A stretch of 64,000 nt of DNA from CAZUNO01 sp964621445 [NCBI: Candidatus Hadarchaeota archaeon] (GCA_964621445.1 CAZUNO010000016.1:8929-72928), one strand, 5' to 3'; shown: positions 51,260-61,072, counted from the first letter of the stretch. Program-made: numbers and translations. Notes: a model not told the origin generated them from the letters alone.

Positions 51260-53965
51260 ATGGCCAGGATTACCTCCCTTGTGCTTCCTCTATTAGTGAT
51301 CATCGCGCTATCTCCCTGCGTTCTGGGCGAGGAGAGAATTGACTGGCCCATGTGGAGGGGAGACCGCAATAACTCCGGGCACTTCCCTCTGCCCGGGAAC
51401 ATGAACCGAACCCCCGATGTACTCTGGAAACACTTTACGGGTGGATACGCGGACCAGGCCATCGGGTGGGATGTGAATGGTGACGGCGAAGAGGAGGTAA
51501 TCCTGCTCTCAGCAGGAATGATCAGGGCAGTCTCTAAATCCGGAGAGGAACTTTGGTCCACGTCCTCCTTGGGCCTGAGTGGCTTGCTGGGTGTGGAGGA
51601 CCTGGGTGGTGATGGCCTCATGGACCTTATTGCCTGCAGGTCCTCGACAATCACCATATTCGTCCTGGATCTGGAGACGGGAAGTATCAACTGGAATCAC
51701 ACGTTTCCCTCTCCCTCTTCCGGTATCGGACGGCCTGGATTCAAGATCGCCAACATATCGGGTAGGTTCGAGGGACCGGAAATCATTGTCTGGCCATCAA
51801 AGTCAAGCATTGGCTACGCTTTCGGGTTCGTCAATGGGTGCGGGGAACTTTTATGGCAGGCGAATGCCTCCCAGACCAGGAATTTTCCACCCCCCATAGC
51901 GGTAGCTGATCTGGATCTGGACGGAACCAAGGAACTGGTCCTGGCCACCTTTGAAAGGATATACTCCTTTGACGGGGAAACCGGTGAGCCCAAGATGTCG
52001 ATACATTCACCGGGCATCAATCGCAACTACGGTATAATCTACGTTCTTAATCTAGATGAGGATCCCTACCCCGAGATACCGGTCCTCTGCTCAAACCTCA
52101 ACGAGCATCTCTGGATGGTGGACAACGATGGAAGTAACCTTTCCGAGATGTGGGACGTCTTTTTCGAGTACTCCTACCCGGAGGACCATAAGGAGCTGCG
52201 TATAACCGTGGACTCGGTGTGTGACGTGGACCGGGATGAGGACATGGAGATCGTGTTCAGCATCTTTGACTCATCCGCCGACGGCAGGTGGCAAACCAAG
52301 ATATGGGATGCTTTGACCGGGGAGGAGGAGATGGACATTCCGGACCATTATCTCATGCATATTGCAGACCTCGATGGCGATGGAATGGACGAGGTGGTGA
52401 CCAGTGAGCAGTATGGAAGAAGCACGAGATATCACTCCAATGTTACCATATGGAGGGATGCGGCTCCGGCAGAAATTCTAAGAAACTGTGGTCTGGTTGA
52501 GGACAGGTGGGCGCCGTTCCCCGAGGGGATCAACAGCATTGCCAGCATAGAAAGGTGGATGGAGACGGATGATGGTTACCTGATAAGGGCCAACGGCTCG
52601 CTGGGCGTTCTTAATTTAAACGAAGGCGGTGCCGAGATTAACTGGATTTTGGATGAATCCAGAATCCAGGCCTCATTGAGCATAAAGGGTGTCTTCGAGG
52701 GGAGCGGGATAATTGCCAGCGGGAACGACGGACTGCTAAGGGTCTATGATGGGGGCGGGAACCTGGTCACCAGCTGCGAGACTGGCGGGTTTCTGCCCTA
52801 CCCCACGGCCGCCGATGTTGATGGGGATGGACTGTCCGAGGTGCTGGTCAGGAGAAGCGACGGGCATCACATGATCCTGGAGTCAAATGGGTCGGAGAAA
52901 TGCCGGTTCTCGGCATTCTCGAGAAGTGCCAAGTTTAGCAAGGACGGGTCCCTGATTTCATGGGATATCGATGGTAATGGGGATATGGAGATAATTGCCG
53001 CCGGGGATGGATCGCTTAAGCTGCTGGATGCCCAGGGAGTGGAGAAGAGGAAGTACGAGATGCCCTCCAGGCCCTACGACTGGACGGTGGGAAACGTCAC
53101 CGGAGATGATTACTGGGATCTATTCGTCTCCTGCTTGGGAAGTGGTCCCCACACCGCCCAGACCATGGCCCTGGACGGGGAGACAGGGGAGATCATATGG
53201 GAAAAGGACTGGGGACCCTACGCCGGGTTCATCGGAATTATGGACTACGATGAGGACGGCCTTGATGACCTGGTGGTCAGGGAACACTTTGATTTCTACG
53301 TGATTATTGGACCCACGGGAAGGGAGAAAAAGGGTAAGGACCTCTGTGGTTACCATGTCCCCATTATAACGGATGTCGAGGGAGACGGGACCACCGAGGT
53401 AATCTGGGGAGGAGGATGGGGGAGCCTGTCCATGGATCGGAAACGTAAGATTGAGAATGAGTACGGTAAGTTCCTGTACATGACCCAGATATGGGTCAAC
53501 CTATTCGGGGGAGGGGATAGCAGGGAGGTTTACGGGCAGATTCCCGGAGTTGCGGATATAGATGGCGACGGGATTAAAGAGATCGGGGCAGGCAATTCCA
53601 ATGGCACCCTCCATATCTTCGGGGGCGAGAAGGGGGAACTCGAGGACGATTATTGGCTAGGATCAACTCCCTCGGATGTGGTGAGCTGTGACATAGATTC
53701 GGATGATTTGCCGGAGTTCATATTCGGAACCCGGGATGGAAGTTTGATCTCCTTGGGAGCGGAGGGTATGGAGTGGGAGTACGATTTTGGATATGGGGTC
53801 GGAGATCCCATAATATGTGACCTCGACCTTGACGGGATGGCCGATATATTGGTGCCGGTGATGGATGGGAACCTATATGCCCTTCACATCGGGGAAATGA
53901 ATTCCTGCTCGCTTCTTGCCTTTACCTTGATCGTCTGGATACTCTGTAAATGGGGAAGGTCCTAG
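51260..53965 (+). CDS. Secreted FG-GAP/VCBS propeller protein with C-terminal membrane anchor
   Basis: A 901-residue protein with a signal peptide (SLVLPLLVIIALSPCVLGEE) and a C-terminal anchor (LLAFTLIVWILCKWG). Between them are many propeller repeats with calcium-binding DxDGDGxxE loops (DVNGDGEEEVI, DLDLDGTKELV, DVDGDGLSEVL, DIDGDGIKEIG). Such proteins line the cell surface and bind or present ligands. It is larger than the 636-residue propeller at 21584 and is exported, unlike that one. A GH28 gene follows after 56 bases. Confidence 0.75.
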   Translation: MARITSLVLPLLVIIALSPCVLGEERIDWPMWRGDRNNSGHFPLPGNMNRTPDVLWKHFTGGYADQAIGWDVNGDGEEEVILLSAGMIRAVSKSGEELWSTSSLGLSGLLGVEDLGGDGLMDLIACRSSTITIFVLDLETGSINWNHTFPSPSSGIGRPGFKIANISGRFEGPEIIVWPSKSSIGYAFGFVNGCGELLWQANASQTRNFPPPIAVADLDLDGTKELVLATFERIYSFDGETGEPKMSIHSPGINRNYGIIYVLNLDEDPYPEIPVLCSNLNEHLWMVDNDGSNLSEMWDVFFEYSYPEDHKELRITVDSVCDVDRDEDMEIVFSIFDSSADGRWQTKIWDALTGEEEMDIPDHYLMHIADLDGDGMDEVVTSEQYGRSTRYHSNVTIWRDAAPAEILRNCGLVEDRWAPFPEGINSIASIERWMETDDGYLIRANGSLGVLNLNEGGAEINWILDESRIQASLSIKGVFEGSGIIASGNDGLLRVYDGGGNLVTSCETGGFLPYPTAADVDGDGLSEVLVRRSDGHHMILESNGSEKCRFSAFSRSAKFSKDGSLISWDIDGNGDMEIIAAGDGSLKLLDAQGVEKRKYEMPSRPYDWTVGNVTGDDYWDLFVSCLGSGPHTAQTMALDGETGEIIWEKDWGPYAGFIGIMDYDEDGLDDLVVREHFDFYVIIGPTGREKKGKDLCGYHVPIITDVEGDGTTEVIWGGGWGSLSMDRKRKIENEYGKFLYMTQIWVNLFGGGDSREVYGQIPGVADIDGDGIKEIGAGNSNGTLHIFGGEKGELEDDYWLGSTPSDVVSCDIDSDDLPEFIFGTRDGSLISLGAEGMEWEYDFGYGVGDPIICDLDLDGMADILVPVMDGNLYALHIGEMNSCSLLAFTLIVWILCKWGRS

Positions 53966-54021
53966 TCACCGGGCAAAGAGATATACGTATGTCTAAACGA
54001 ATCGTAGGGTGGGGTAGAAAT

Positions 54022-55389
54022 ATGATAGATGTACGAGAGACGGGTGCGCTGGGCGATGGAGAGACCAAGGATACTCAGGCCATACAGACTGCAATTGACG
54101 CTTGCCAGGAGAACGGAGGGGGGACCGTCCATTTTCCTGCCGGAAGGTATCTTTCAGGAACCATCACCATGGGCAGTAATGTGATTCTCCATCTCGATGG
54201 TGGGGCAAAACTGCTGGCCTCAAGGGACCCCAGTGACTACCCCGAATCCCGGGCCCTTTTGTGGGCCGAGGACGAGGAAAACCTGTCCATCATGGGTACG
54301 GGGACCATCGACGGCCAGACCACGGCCGATCTGGGAAGGAGGCCCGGGCATGCCGGGGAGGAGAAGCCCTCCTTCAGGACCAGGATGGCTCTATTTGAAA
54401 ATTGCGAGAAGCTCCGGGTGCGGGATGTGACCATGCAGAACAGCGACTCCTGGACCCTTCACCTTCGACATTGCCAGGACGCCGTCGTGGACGGGGTGAC
54501 AGTGCTCAACAACTATTTCAGGACGAATACCGACGGCATCAACCCGGATACCTGCCAAAACGTACGTATCTCGAACTGCCACATCGTGGCCGGGGATGAC
54601 TGCATCTGCCTAAAATCCCGGGACGGGGGTTCATGCGAGGACATCGTGGTTACCAATTGCACCACTGAGTCCATAGCCACGGCCATAAAACTGGGCACCG
54701 AGTCCAGCGGGGATTTCCGCGACATCCTGGTCAACAACTGCACGATACGTAACTCAACGGTGGGACTGGGGATCTTCGTCAAGGACGGGGGGACCGTGGA
54801 ACGGGTTACCTTCTCGAACATCTCCATCCGCACCCTGGATGACCCCGCCCTGGTCAACGCCCCCCGACTTGGGGAGGCTATTTACCCAATTTTCTTCGAC
54901 CTGGAGAGAAGGACCGATGAATCCCCGGTAGGAGAGATTAGGGACGTTTCCGTTAGCAATATCCATATTCGCAGCGAAAACGGGGTTCTGATACAGGGTA
55001 TGGAGGAGAGTCCCATTCTAGGGCTGTCCATGGAAAACGTTAATTTCAGGGTGAACCGTGGATTTGACTTCTCCAGGAGAAGGAAACACGCCGGGGGCCG
55101 GGCAAATCCCGATGATGACCGCATCACGGTTTTCGCGCGAAAACCCTCCTATGTAACGCTGGCCAACGCAGAACGGTTTGCCATCTCCGATATTAGGGTA
55201 ATGATCGATGAGAAGGCACTCGAGGATTATGGACGCTCTGCGCTGTACATGCACGGCTGTGTGGAGGGATCGGTTAGAGATGTGGTGCGCTGGCCAAGGG
55301 GAGATGAGGGACAGGAAACCATGCCCGCGGTGAGCTTCGATAACTGTAAGGGGGTTTCGGTGGGGCGGAAATTTCAGAAAAAACCTTGA
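54022..55389 (+). CDS. Glycoside hydrolase family 28 (polygalacturonase-like)
   Basis: A 455-residue right-handed beta-helix enzyme. GH28 catalytic motifs are present: NTDGIN (NTD), GDDCICLKS (DD), and the conserved YFRTNTDG region; the GH pair is replaced by TAIKLGTES and the RIK loop by FFDLERRTDE. The open frame begins at 53950, but ATG 54022 (after GATATACG at about 53979-53986) gives the usual N-terminus MIDVRETGALGDG. There is no signal peptide, so it is probably intracellular, suggesting it works on imported oligosaccharides. Confidence 0.78.
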   Translation: MIDVRETGALGDGETKDTQAIQTAIDACQENGGGTVHFPAGRYLSGTITMGSNVILHLDGGAKLLASRDPSDYPESRALLWAEDEENLSIMGTGTIDGQTTADLGRRPGHAGEEKPSFRTRMALFENCEKLRVRDVTMQNSDSWTLHLRHCQDAVVDGVTVLNNYFRTNTDGINPDTCQNVRISNCHIVAGDDCICLKSRDGGSCEDIVVTNCTTESIATAIKLGTESSGDFRDILVNNCTIRNSTVGLGIFVKDGGTVERVTFSNISIRTLDDPALVNAPRLGEAIYPIFFDLERRTDESPVGEIRDVSVSNIHIRSENGVLIQGMEESPILGLSMENVNFRVNRGFDFSRRRKHAGGRANPDDDRITVFARKPSYVTLANAERFAISDIRVMIDEKALEDYGRSALYMHGCVEGSVRDVVRWPRGDEGQETMPAVSFDNCKGVSVGRKFQKKP

Positions 55390-55431
55390 CTCCGGGAAGC
55401 TTAATAAGCAATGGCCCTGGAAGCGGGGAGT

Positions 55432-56673
55432 ATGATTTCCGATCGTGATGGTGAGATTCTACGGGATCTTGCTGTTAAGGTTGCCGAGATAGGGGACCTC
55501 GCGATACAGGAGGAACGCCGCGATCTCTGGACCATGCACAATGACCTTCAAAAAACCCGCCCCATGGTTCTCGTCTTTCCCGAGGGATCCTGGAGGGAGC
55601 TTCTGCCCGAGGAGGGACTCGCCTGCCAAGGAGAGGAAGCCAGGAAGATGGAATGGGACCTGAGACACCGGATCTACTATCACCAGCATTTCCAGGATGA
55701 CACGGTGATAGAGCCCATCTGGATCGTTGGAAAGGTCATTCACAATTCGGGTTGGGGGCTTGAAGGCAAGAGAATCCCCAGCACCGAAGAGCGCGGGTCC
55801 TGGAAATTTGACCCTGTAATAAACGATCCTTCGGACCTGGAAAATCTGAACTTCCCAAAGATAAGCTACGACCAGGAGGCGACTGAGCTAAAACTGGCGC
55901 AGGCCGAGGATCTTTTTGGGGATATACTTGGTATCAGGCTGAAGGGAATTTCCAGGATATCCTATCACCTCATGAACCAGTACACCGCCTGGCGCGGCCT
56001 GAAACCGATGATAACCGACATGTATCGGAATCCGGATATGCTCCACCAGGCAATGGGCTTCCTGGTTGAGGGACACCAGCGGGTTCTAGAACAGTACGTG
56101 GAGCAGGACCTATTGTCGTTGAATGATGACAACACCTACCATAGCTCGGGAGGCAATGGCTATACCAATGAGCTACCCAAGCCGGGCTTTGACGGAAAAC
56201 ACGTGCGGCCCCGCGACATGTGGGCAAGCGCGGAGGCCCAGGAGATGGCCGAGATAAGCCCCAAGCAGCACGCGGAGTTTTCTCTGAGGTACGAGAAGAA
56301 GCTCCTCGAACCGTTTGGCCTGAACGGATACGGCTGCTGCGAGGATCTCACCCAGAAACTGGATGACGTGTTCACCATCAACAACTTGAGGCGGATATCC
56401 ATTTCTCCCTTTGCCGATGTGGATAGCTGCGCGGAGCAGCTGGGTGGGGATTACATATTCTCCTGGAAGCCCCGGCCAACCCACCTGGTTGGCACCTTCA
56501 ACGAGAAGCTAATCCGCAAGTATATCCGCCACACCATAGATGTTGCCCGGAAGAACGATTGCGTTCTGGAGATGATTCTCAAGGATACTCACACCTGCGA
56601 GAATCAGACCGAGAGATTTGACGATTGGACCCGTATAGCGAGGGAAGAGGTGAAGAGATCCGAGAATAGTTAG
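55432..56673 (+). CDS. URO-D superfamily methyltransferase-like protein (copy 1)
   Basis: A 413-residue uroporphyrinogen-decarboxylase-fold protein. FPEGSWRELLPEEGL near the start, YGCCEDLTQKLDDVF in the middle and SISPFADVDSCAEQL, FSWKPRPTHLVGT follow the pattern of a subgroup found in carbohydrate and methyl-transfer loci. The ATG at 55432 is preferred over 55411; TTAATAAG (about 55401-55408) lies 25 bases before it. Its low similarity to classic UroD makes a methyltransferase or unknown enzyme more likely. No corrinoid protein gene is adjacent. Confidence 0.7.
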   Translation: MISDRDGEILRDLAVKVAEIGDLAIQEERRDLWTMHNDLQKTRPMVLVFPEGSWRELLPEEGLACQGEEARKMEWDLRHRIYYHQHFQDDTVIEPIWIVGKVIHNSGWGLEGKRIPSTEERGSWKFDPVINDPSDLENLNFPKISYDQEATELKLAQAEDLFGDILGIRLKGISRISYHLMNQYTAWRGLKPMITDMYRNPDMLHQAMGFLVEGHQRVLEQYVEQDLLSLNDDNTYHSSGGNGYTNELPKPGFDGKHVRPRDMWASAEAQEMAEISPKQHAEFSLRYEKKLLEPFGLNGYGCCEDLTQKLDDVFTINNLRRISISPFADVDSCAEQLGGDYIFSWKPRPTHLVGTFNEKLIRKYIRHTIDVARKNDCVLEMILKDTHTCENQTERFDDWTRIAREEVKRSENS

Positions 56674-56825
56674 GGCTCGTTTCTTCCATCCCATAACGAG
56701 GTATTGGGCTGAAATCATCTAATGAGATGGCTATGGATGGGACAGGATTGATTTTCTCTCATGGCGCGACTTGGGGATAGCTCGTGCTTAAGACTCAATA
56801 TTTTAGGGAAATTGTGGGAAAGCCC

Positions 56826-58301
56826 TTACATATCTGGTTCTTCCCATAGGCGGTCTATGATCTCCACCGTTCTTTCCGCGAGCTTCCAGCCTCCCCGGGG
56901 GCCGATCGGGTTGCTGGCGGGAATAGAACCATAACCGCCTCCCTTTGTGGACCGCTCACTGGGCACATAGGTGCCGGGTCCAGCCAGCTGCACGAGAAAG
57001 GTCTGCACGGCTCTGCTTCGGGCCTTGATGTGGATTCCGAAGTCCAGATAGTATTCGAAGGGATTGGTGGCAAACGCCATTTCTCCCAAACGAATAACAT
57101 GAAGCTCTTTGGAAAGGGTCGAAACTTCCCCTTGCTTGTATCGCGCCACGACACCCTCGAACCAACGCATACGTCGATAGAGGGAGGTGATCGTACGGTA
57201 CCAGTGGTTTTCGTTTCGAAGGAGGGGATCGGATTCTAGTTTCTGTCTTTCCTCTTGGTATCTTTTTCTAAGTAACTCGGCTTCCTGCGATGCTTCCAGC
57301 GCATTTTTCTGGGTTAATTCGGTCATAGGAAGTTCGATTAGCTCTGCGTGATGTTGAAGTATGGTTTGGTGCTGGATTGCTTTGCCGGCGGACTGTAGAG
57401 TCTCTACCACACCGCTGGAGATGCGGTGGGCGATCTCCTGACGCTCCGTGCGACCGGTTAATGATCGCATCCTCTCCGCGGATTGTTTTTCAAATAAGAG
57501 GTGTGGGGACTGGTCTCCTGCCGCGCTGCATTGAGCCAGGATGGGTAACCCTTCGCCCACCCGATGTCGCAGTTCACCTCGGGTTTCGAACCAGTAATCG
57601 GCACTTAGGGTAAAATCAAGCTCGCTGACCTGTGCCGGGCAGGGCACATTAACCACTAGCCCGGAGAGAGATTCGTTTTCTGAATAGGTGGCCAGGATAT
57701 TGACGCTGTGATCCTCATATCCTTCGATATGGCTGAAATCCGCGACATCGGTATTGCCATACATCATGGATTTACCGTCTCTATCTACCCAACGACGGTT
57801 GCGACCGACCACTGCGTAGGCTTGGCCGAAGGCTATTCCTCCGGGAGATCGCGATGCCCAGGCAGCAAGAACTGCATGGGCGATCTTTTCCGCGGCAAAC
57901 TGGACATAGTCTTCAATGGCTAATACCGGCAGATCGATTCCTACATCGATGGGGGGATGATTTTCCCCCCTTGGGACCCTGGTCTCGGGACCAGTGTGGG
58001 TGTGGGTGGCGTGCAGGATCATCATAAAGGGGTCCAATCCATCCAATCCGTCCTCGGATTGCAGTTTTGCGCGTACGGAGTTGCGCAGATAATCGGAGAT
58101 CGAAACCAAGTCACAGCTGACAAGGACGAAGTGGTTTGCATCGGCTTCAATTGCCAGAACGGTGGCAGTTATGGGATCGGCGACACCCTCGGATACCCGT
58201 GCGTGGAATTGTCCTGCTATCAACACCGGTTCCGATGGGGTGATGTCGGCTTCTGCCCATCCGATATTCAACTGTTCTGCCTTTACCGTTTTCAATGGCA
58301 T
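56826..58301 (-). CDS. Neutral ceramidase-like hydrolase with foreign codon use
   Basis: A 491-residue protein whose start resembles the neutral/alkaline non-lysosomal ceramidase N-terminal domain. The zinc-ligand region is HATHTHTGPET. NIGWAEADITP at the start and DHSVNILATYS follow the family. Codon use differs from its neighbours: arginine is mainly CGN (CGT, CGA) and ATT, GTT and TTG are common, while neighbours use AGG/AGA. That suggests recent transfer, probably from bacteria. It has no signal peptide. It is flanked by URO-D type genes. Confidence 0.72.
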   Translation of the reverse strand: MPLKTVKAEQLNIGWAEADITPSEPVLIAGQFHARVSEGVADPITATVLAIEADANHFVLVSCDLVSISDYLRNSVRAKLQSEDGLDGLDPFMMILHATHTHTGPETRVPRGENHPPIDVGIDLPVLAIEDYVQFAAEKIAHAVLAAWASRSPGGIAFGQAYAVVGRNRRWVDRDGKSMMYGNTDVADFSHIEGYEDHSVNILATYSENESLSGLVVNVPCPAQVSELDFTLSADYWFETRGELRHRVGEGLPILAQCSAAGDQSPHLLFEKQSAERMRSLTGRTERQEIAHRISSGVVETLQSAGKAIQHQTILQHHAELIELPMTELTQKNALEASQEAELLRKRYQEERQKLESDPLLRNENHWYRTITSLYRRMRWFEGVVARYKQGEVSTLSKELHVIRLGEMAFATNPFEYYLDFGIHIKARSRAVQTFLVQLAGPGTYVPSERSTKGGGYGSIPASNPIGPRGGWKLAERTVEIIDRLWEEPDM

Positions 58302-58388
58302 CCTTGTTGAGAACAGTATTTGAAAATCTATGGTATTGTTATGATGGAAATAATTACGGGGTGTGGGAGGAAACCATTCAAGCTGAGA

Positions 58389-58506
58389 TTAACCGAGAAA
58401 ATATGGGGAGCCGTCCAGGTAGACGGGGGTGCCGCCCGGGTATGTGGCGTTGACGCCTGAGGGTATCGAGACCCCGATGTCAGGTTCCAGTCTATCCGCT
58501 CGGCTT
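58389..58506 (-). pseudogene. Possible gene remnant after the URO-D gene
   Basis: On the minus strand the frame ending at TAA 58389-58391 reads ADRLEPDIGVSIPSGVNATYP and GGTPVYLDGSPYFLG, with an ordered, protein-like composition. It starts inside the end of the URO-D gene without a start codon, so if it is real it is a C-terminal fragment of a lost gene. The remaining gap (58302-58388) is A/T-rich. Confidence 0.25.
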
Positions 58507-59589
58507 CTATGAATAGCTTCCGTACTTGATTCCCATCTTCGAAAAGGCCTTGAAGGTATCAAGATCCACCTGGGGGGATATGGAGTGATCGGAGCACAGC
58601 ACGTATCCCCCGCCCTCCATCGCGACCTCGACCTTGGGTATTACCTCCTCCTTTATCCTGGCGAGGTCGTTGGTGTGTAAAACCGTCTTGTCGATATTGC
58701 CCAGGAATGCCAGCTTGTCCCCGTACTTCTCCTTAAGCTCAATAACATCCATCCCGGCATTTACCTCCAGCGGGTGGAGCCCCGTGAAACCTGCATCTAT
58801 AATATCCGGGATGAGGAGGTTCACATTGCCATCGGTGTGTAGCAGTGCTGGCTTCCCCTTCTTTCTGAAGGGCTTGGTGATAGCCTCGTGGGAGGGCTTC
58901 ACGTACTTCCGGTAATATTCCGGGGAGAAGAACGGACCATCCGCGAAGCCAAGGTCATCGAAAACCCATGCACAGTCTGCCCCCGCATCGCACATGGCCG
59001 AGCTAATTGCACCAAAGAACCGGGCCAGTACCTTGTACATCCTCTTCGTCAATTTGGGATCGACCATCATGTAGCGCAGGGCCTTCTTCGTTCCCCCGGA
59101 GATATGTCTGGTGTACTCGAATGTGCCGTAGAAGCCGGCGTAAACGTAGAAATCCTCCTGGAACTTCCGGTACATCTCCTCGATCTCGTGCCGGAACGGA
59201 TAGCTTGGACTGGAGATCCGTATCGGGTAGTCCGGATCGAGCAGGGGTTCGATCCGCTCCTCGAACTCCTCCAGGTTAGTGAAGGGGGGATCGATGTGAA
59301 GCGGTATACCCTCGTGTTCCCCGGTCCACCTCTTCTGTTTGACCCCGTAGCGATCCCTTGATATCACGTAGCTATCGCCCTTCTCAAAGGTCATCTCATC
59401 GTACTTGGGGGATGTATCGACCCCGATTCCGTATAAGTCCATGCCGAAGTGCTCCTCGATGAAGGTTCCTTTGGGGAGCCCCTGGTTTTCCCACCTCTCG
59501 ATGGTTGTTCCCCATATTCCATCCCTGAAGCCAACGTGATCGGCCTCCTCCAGATGAAGAAGCCTGTCGATTCTCTCTCGCGAATTCAT
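58507..59589 (-). CDS. URO-D superfamily methyltransferase-like protein (copy 2)
   Basis: A 360-residue URO-D-fold protein: MNSRERIDRLLHLEEADHVG at the start, the central DDLGFADGPFFSPEYYRKYV and LLHTDGNVNLLIPDIIDAG, and LGNIDKTVL before the end. A His remains in LLHTDG, but the second zinc ligand of MtaA-type enzymes (HxC) is absent, so a zinc-dependent methyl transfer is doubtful. The ATG at 59589 is preferred to 59601; TTTATTCG on the minus strand (about 59610-59617) is a TATA 25 bases upstream. Confidence 0.78.
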   Translation of the reverse strand: MNSRERIDRLLHLEEADHVGFRDGIWGTTIERWENQGLPKGTFIEEHFGMDLYGIGVDTSPKYDEMTFEKGDSYVISRDRYGVKQKRWTGEHEGIPLHIDPPFTNLEEFEERIEPLLDPDYPIRISSPSYPFRHEIEEMYRKFQEDFYVYAGFYGTFEYTRHISGGTKKALRYMMVDPKLTKRMYKVLARFFGAISSAMCDAGADCAWVFDDLGFADGPFFSPEYYRKYVKPSHEAITKPFRKKGKPALLHTDGNVNLLIPDIIDAGFTGLHPLEVNAGMDVIELKEKYGDKLAFLGNIDKTVLHTNDLARIKEEVIPKVEVAMEGGGYVLCSDHSISPQVDLDTFKAFSKMGIKYGSYS

Positions 59590-59601
59590 GCCATCCCTCA
59601 T

Positions 59602-60211
59602 AGATCCGAATAAACCTGCATTTGGTGGCCTCGCAATCCTGATAAGTATGTTTCATGTCTTGTTTCCCAAACCGCGAAACTGGGCGATGAATCTTTCTGG
59701 CAACCCTATTTACAGATCTCGATCCCCTGCACACCTCAACGTATCTAGCGTGACGATCTCTGAACCTGGGACAGTACATGAAGCTCGAGCCCGAGGTCGA
59801 TGTTATTTTCCCACCTCCCTGGTCAAAGGCCTTCCCTTCCTAGCCCCTCCTCTTGAAATAAGGTCTTTCGAGATCAAGACGTTCAAGGTCACTCTCTGAG
59901 AATGATGAAGGCAGAGTACAGATGCGTTGTCCCGCGAGATAGAAAGGTATCCGGCAGAGGTATCGAGACACCCAACAGATTTCCCGCTTGAGGTCAGAGA
60001 ACCCCCTAGACCGGTCTCCGAAGCTCGTATTTATCGCGGCCGGAAAACTTCAGAGTGAAGCCCAAATGGGCCATGATTCCGTCGATGAGTGGAGGGTGTC
60101 CACAACCCGGACGACTCCGGCATCGGTTTCCACCATGGGTCCAACCGCGAGGCTAAGTTGGATTCGACATCTATTTATTTCTTGAACGAATAAGATTAGT
60201 CAGGATGATCA
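59602..60211. other. 610-base gap with no convincing gene
   Basis: No frame has the codon pattern or motifs of the neighbours. Near 59750-59899 the plus strand reads YFPTSLVKGLPFLAPPLEIR and then SFEIKTFKVTL before a stop, which looks like the C-terminal end of a longer protein, such as a GH38-type enzyme, but the rest is absent. A TATA-like CTATTTATTTC (about 60171-60181) before 60212 is the probable promoter of the zinc-ribbon gene. Confidence 0.35.
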
Positions 60212-60973
60212 TTGGTGAATTGCCCTCGATGCGGCTCTGAAATACCTTCCGGATCCTCGTTCTGTCCCAGGTGCGGACGTCAGGTTTCCAGCAAGGGACA
60301 GGAAGTCCAAGAGGATTCCGATATAAAAGTGGATTCAAAGGGCTCTCAGGCAGAGGTCCCTGAGGACCATGGAGGTCCTGAAGACCCTTACTGGTGGCGG
60401 CGGAAACCCAAGATTGATCGATCCGGTGAAGAGATCCCATATGGTCGTGGTGGAGACCCGCCTCCCGATGCGCGTGGGGATGACTGGACCGAGCCTCCCT
60501 CTCTACATCGAAGTAGTAGGAAATGGCTTGTAATTCTTGTGGTCATTGTGGTTGTCCTCGGGGTGTTGGCGATCTTGCTTGTGCTCGGGGGGCAGAACAG
60601 ATCCGGTGACGAAAATGTGCCGCTGACGGGATTCAGGCCCCAGTTGAGCTACGAGGAGACCTTTGGAGAGTACACAGGTGAGCCAGAACCGGGATATTCC
60701 GTGTTGGCGGTGGTGGAGAATATCGGCGAGGACGGCGGGAGCCTGGATGACTGGAACGTCCATGTCGAGCTCGAGATGGGCGGAGAGCTCTTGGCGGAAG
60801 AAAGGGAATACCTCGAGGGGCGCCTGGGCTCGAAGGAGACAAGGGAGCTACCTTTCGATATGGAAGTCGAGGAGTTGGAGCCGGGCGAGGAGATCAAGTT
60901 GACCGTTACACTGAACGATGAGGAAGATCACCTTTACTCGATCAGGGTTCTTAGACAGGTTGTCGTAGGATAG
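60212..60973 (+). CDS. Zinc-ribbon membrane protein
   Basis: A 253-residue protein starting at TTG 60212 (GTG 60215 is also possible). The N-terminal zinc ribbon is CPRCGSEIPSGSSFCPRCGR (two CxxC pairs, residues 4-22), followed by an acidic linker, a membrane helix (LVILVVIVVVLGVLAILLVLGG, about residues 106-127) and an extracytoplasmic beta domain of about 110 residues (SVLAVVENIGEDGGSLDDW), probably CARDB-like. Zinc-ribbon/helix/beta-domain proteins are common in archaea and may be sensors or scaffolds. A repeat follows the gene (61002-61072). Confidence 0.72.
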   Translation: MVNCPRCGSEIPSGSSFCPRCGRQVSSKGQEVQEDSDIKVDSKGSQAEVPEDHGGPEDPYWWRRKPKIDRSGEEIPYGRGGDPPPDARGDDWTEPPSLHRSSRKWLVILVVIVVVLGVLAILLVLGGQNRSGDENVPLTGFRPQLSYEETFGEYTGEPEPGYSVLAVVENIGEDGGSLDDWNVHVELEMGGELLAEEREYLEGRLGSKETRELPFDMEVEELEPGEEIKLTVTLNDEEDHLYSIRVLRQVVVG

Positions 60974-61001
60974 CGGACCCTGGTGTATCAGAGATACGCA
61001 C

Positions 61002-61072
61002 CTACCTCTCGAAATCTCTGGGCGCGGAACGCCGAAGATAGCCAGTTCAGTGTTTGAAGGTCCGCCTAGTCA
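61002..61072. repeat. Diverged repeat, copy A
   Basis: CTACCTCTCG followed by GGCGCGGAACGCCGAAGATA, then GCCAGTTCAGTG and, after a short variable stretch, CCTAGTCAC. It matches copy B at 63861-63920 over most of its length, with an 8-9-base insertion near its start. It lies 28 bases after the zinc-ribbon gene. It contains no open frame. The rest of the 60974-61298 gap shows no gene; it ends with a probable TATA (CCCTTATAATC, about 61255-61265) for the next gene. Confidence 0.5.

Noticed and set aside
56674-56825. tRNA gene in an intergenic gap
   Set aside because: No TTCGA-type T-loop with an acceptor stem could be folded here or in the other gaps checked.
56826-58301. Insertion sequence or integrase around the foreign-looking ceramidase-like gene
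   Set aside because: No transposase, integrase, inverted terminal repeats or target duplications were seen; transfer is inferred from codon use alone.
59588-59899. Plus-strand open frame of 103 codons in the gap after the URO-D gene
   Set aside because: Its first part overlaps the URO-D promoter and start and has no protein-like pattern; only the last 40 residues look meaningful, so I treat it as a possible remnant, not a gene.
59985-60015. Possible third copy of the 61-64 kb repeat (TTGAGGT...CCCTAGACC)
   Set aside because: Only two short blocks match and the upstream halves do not align, so it is not counted as a repeat.
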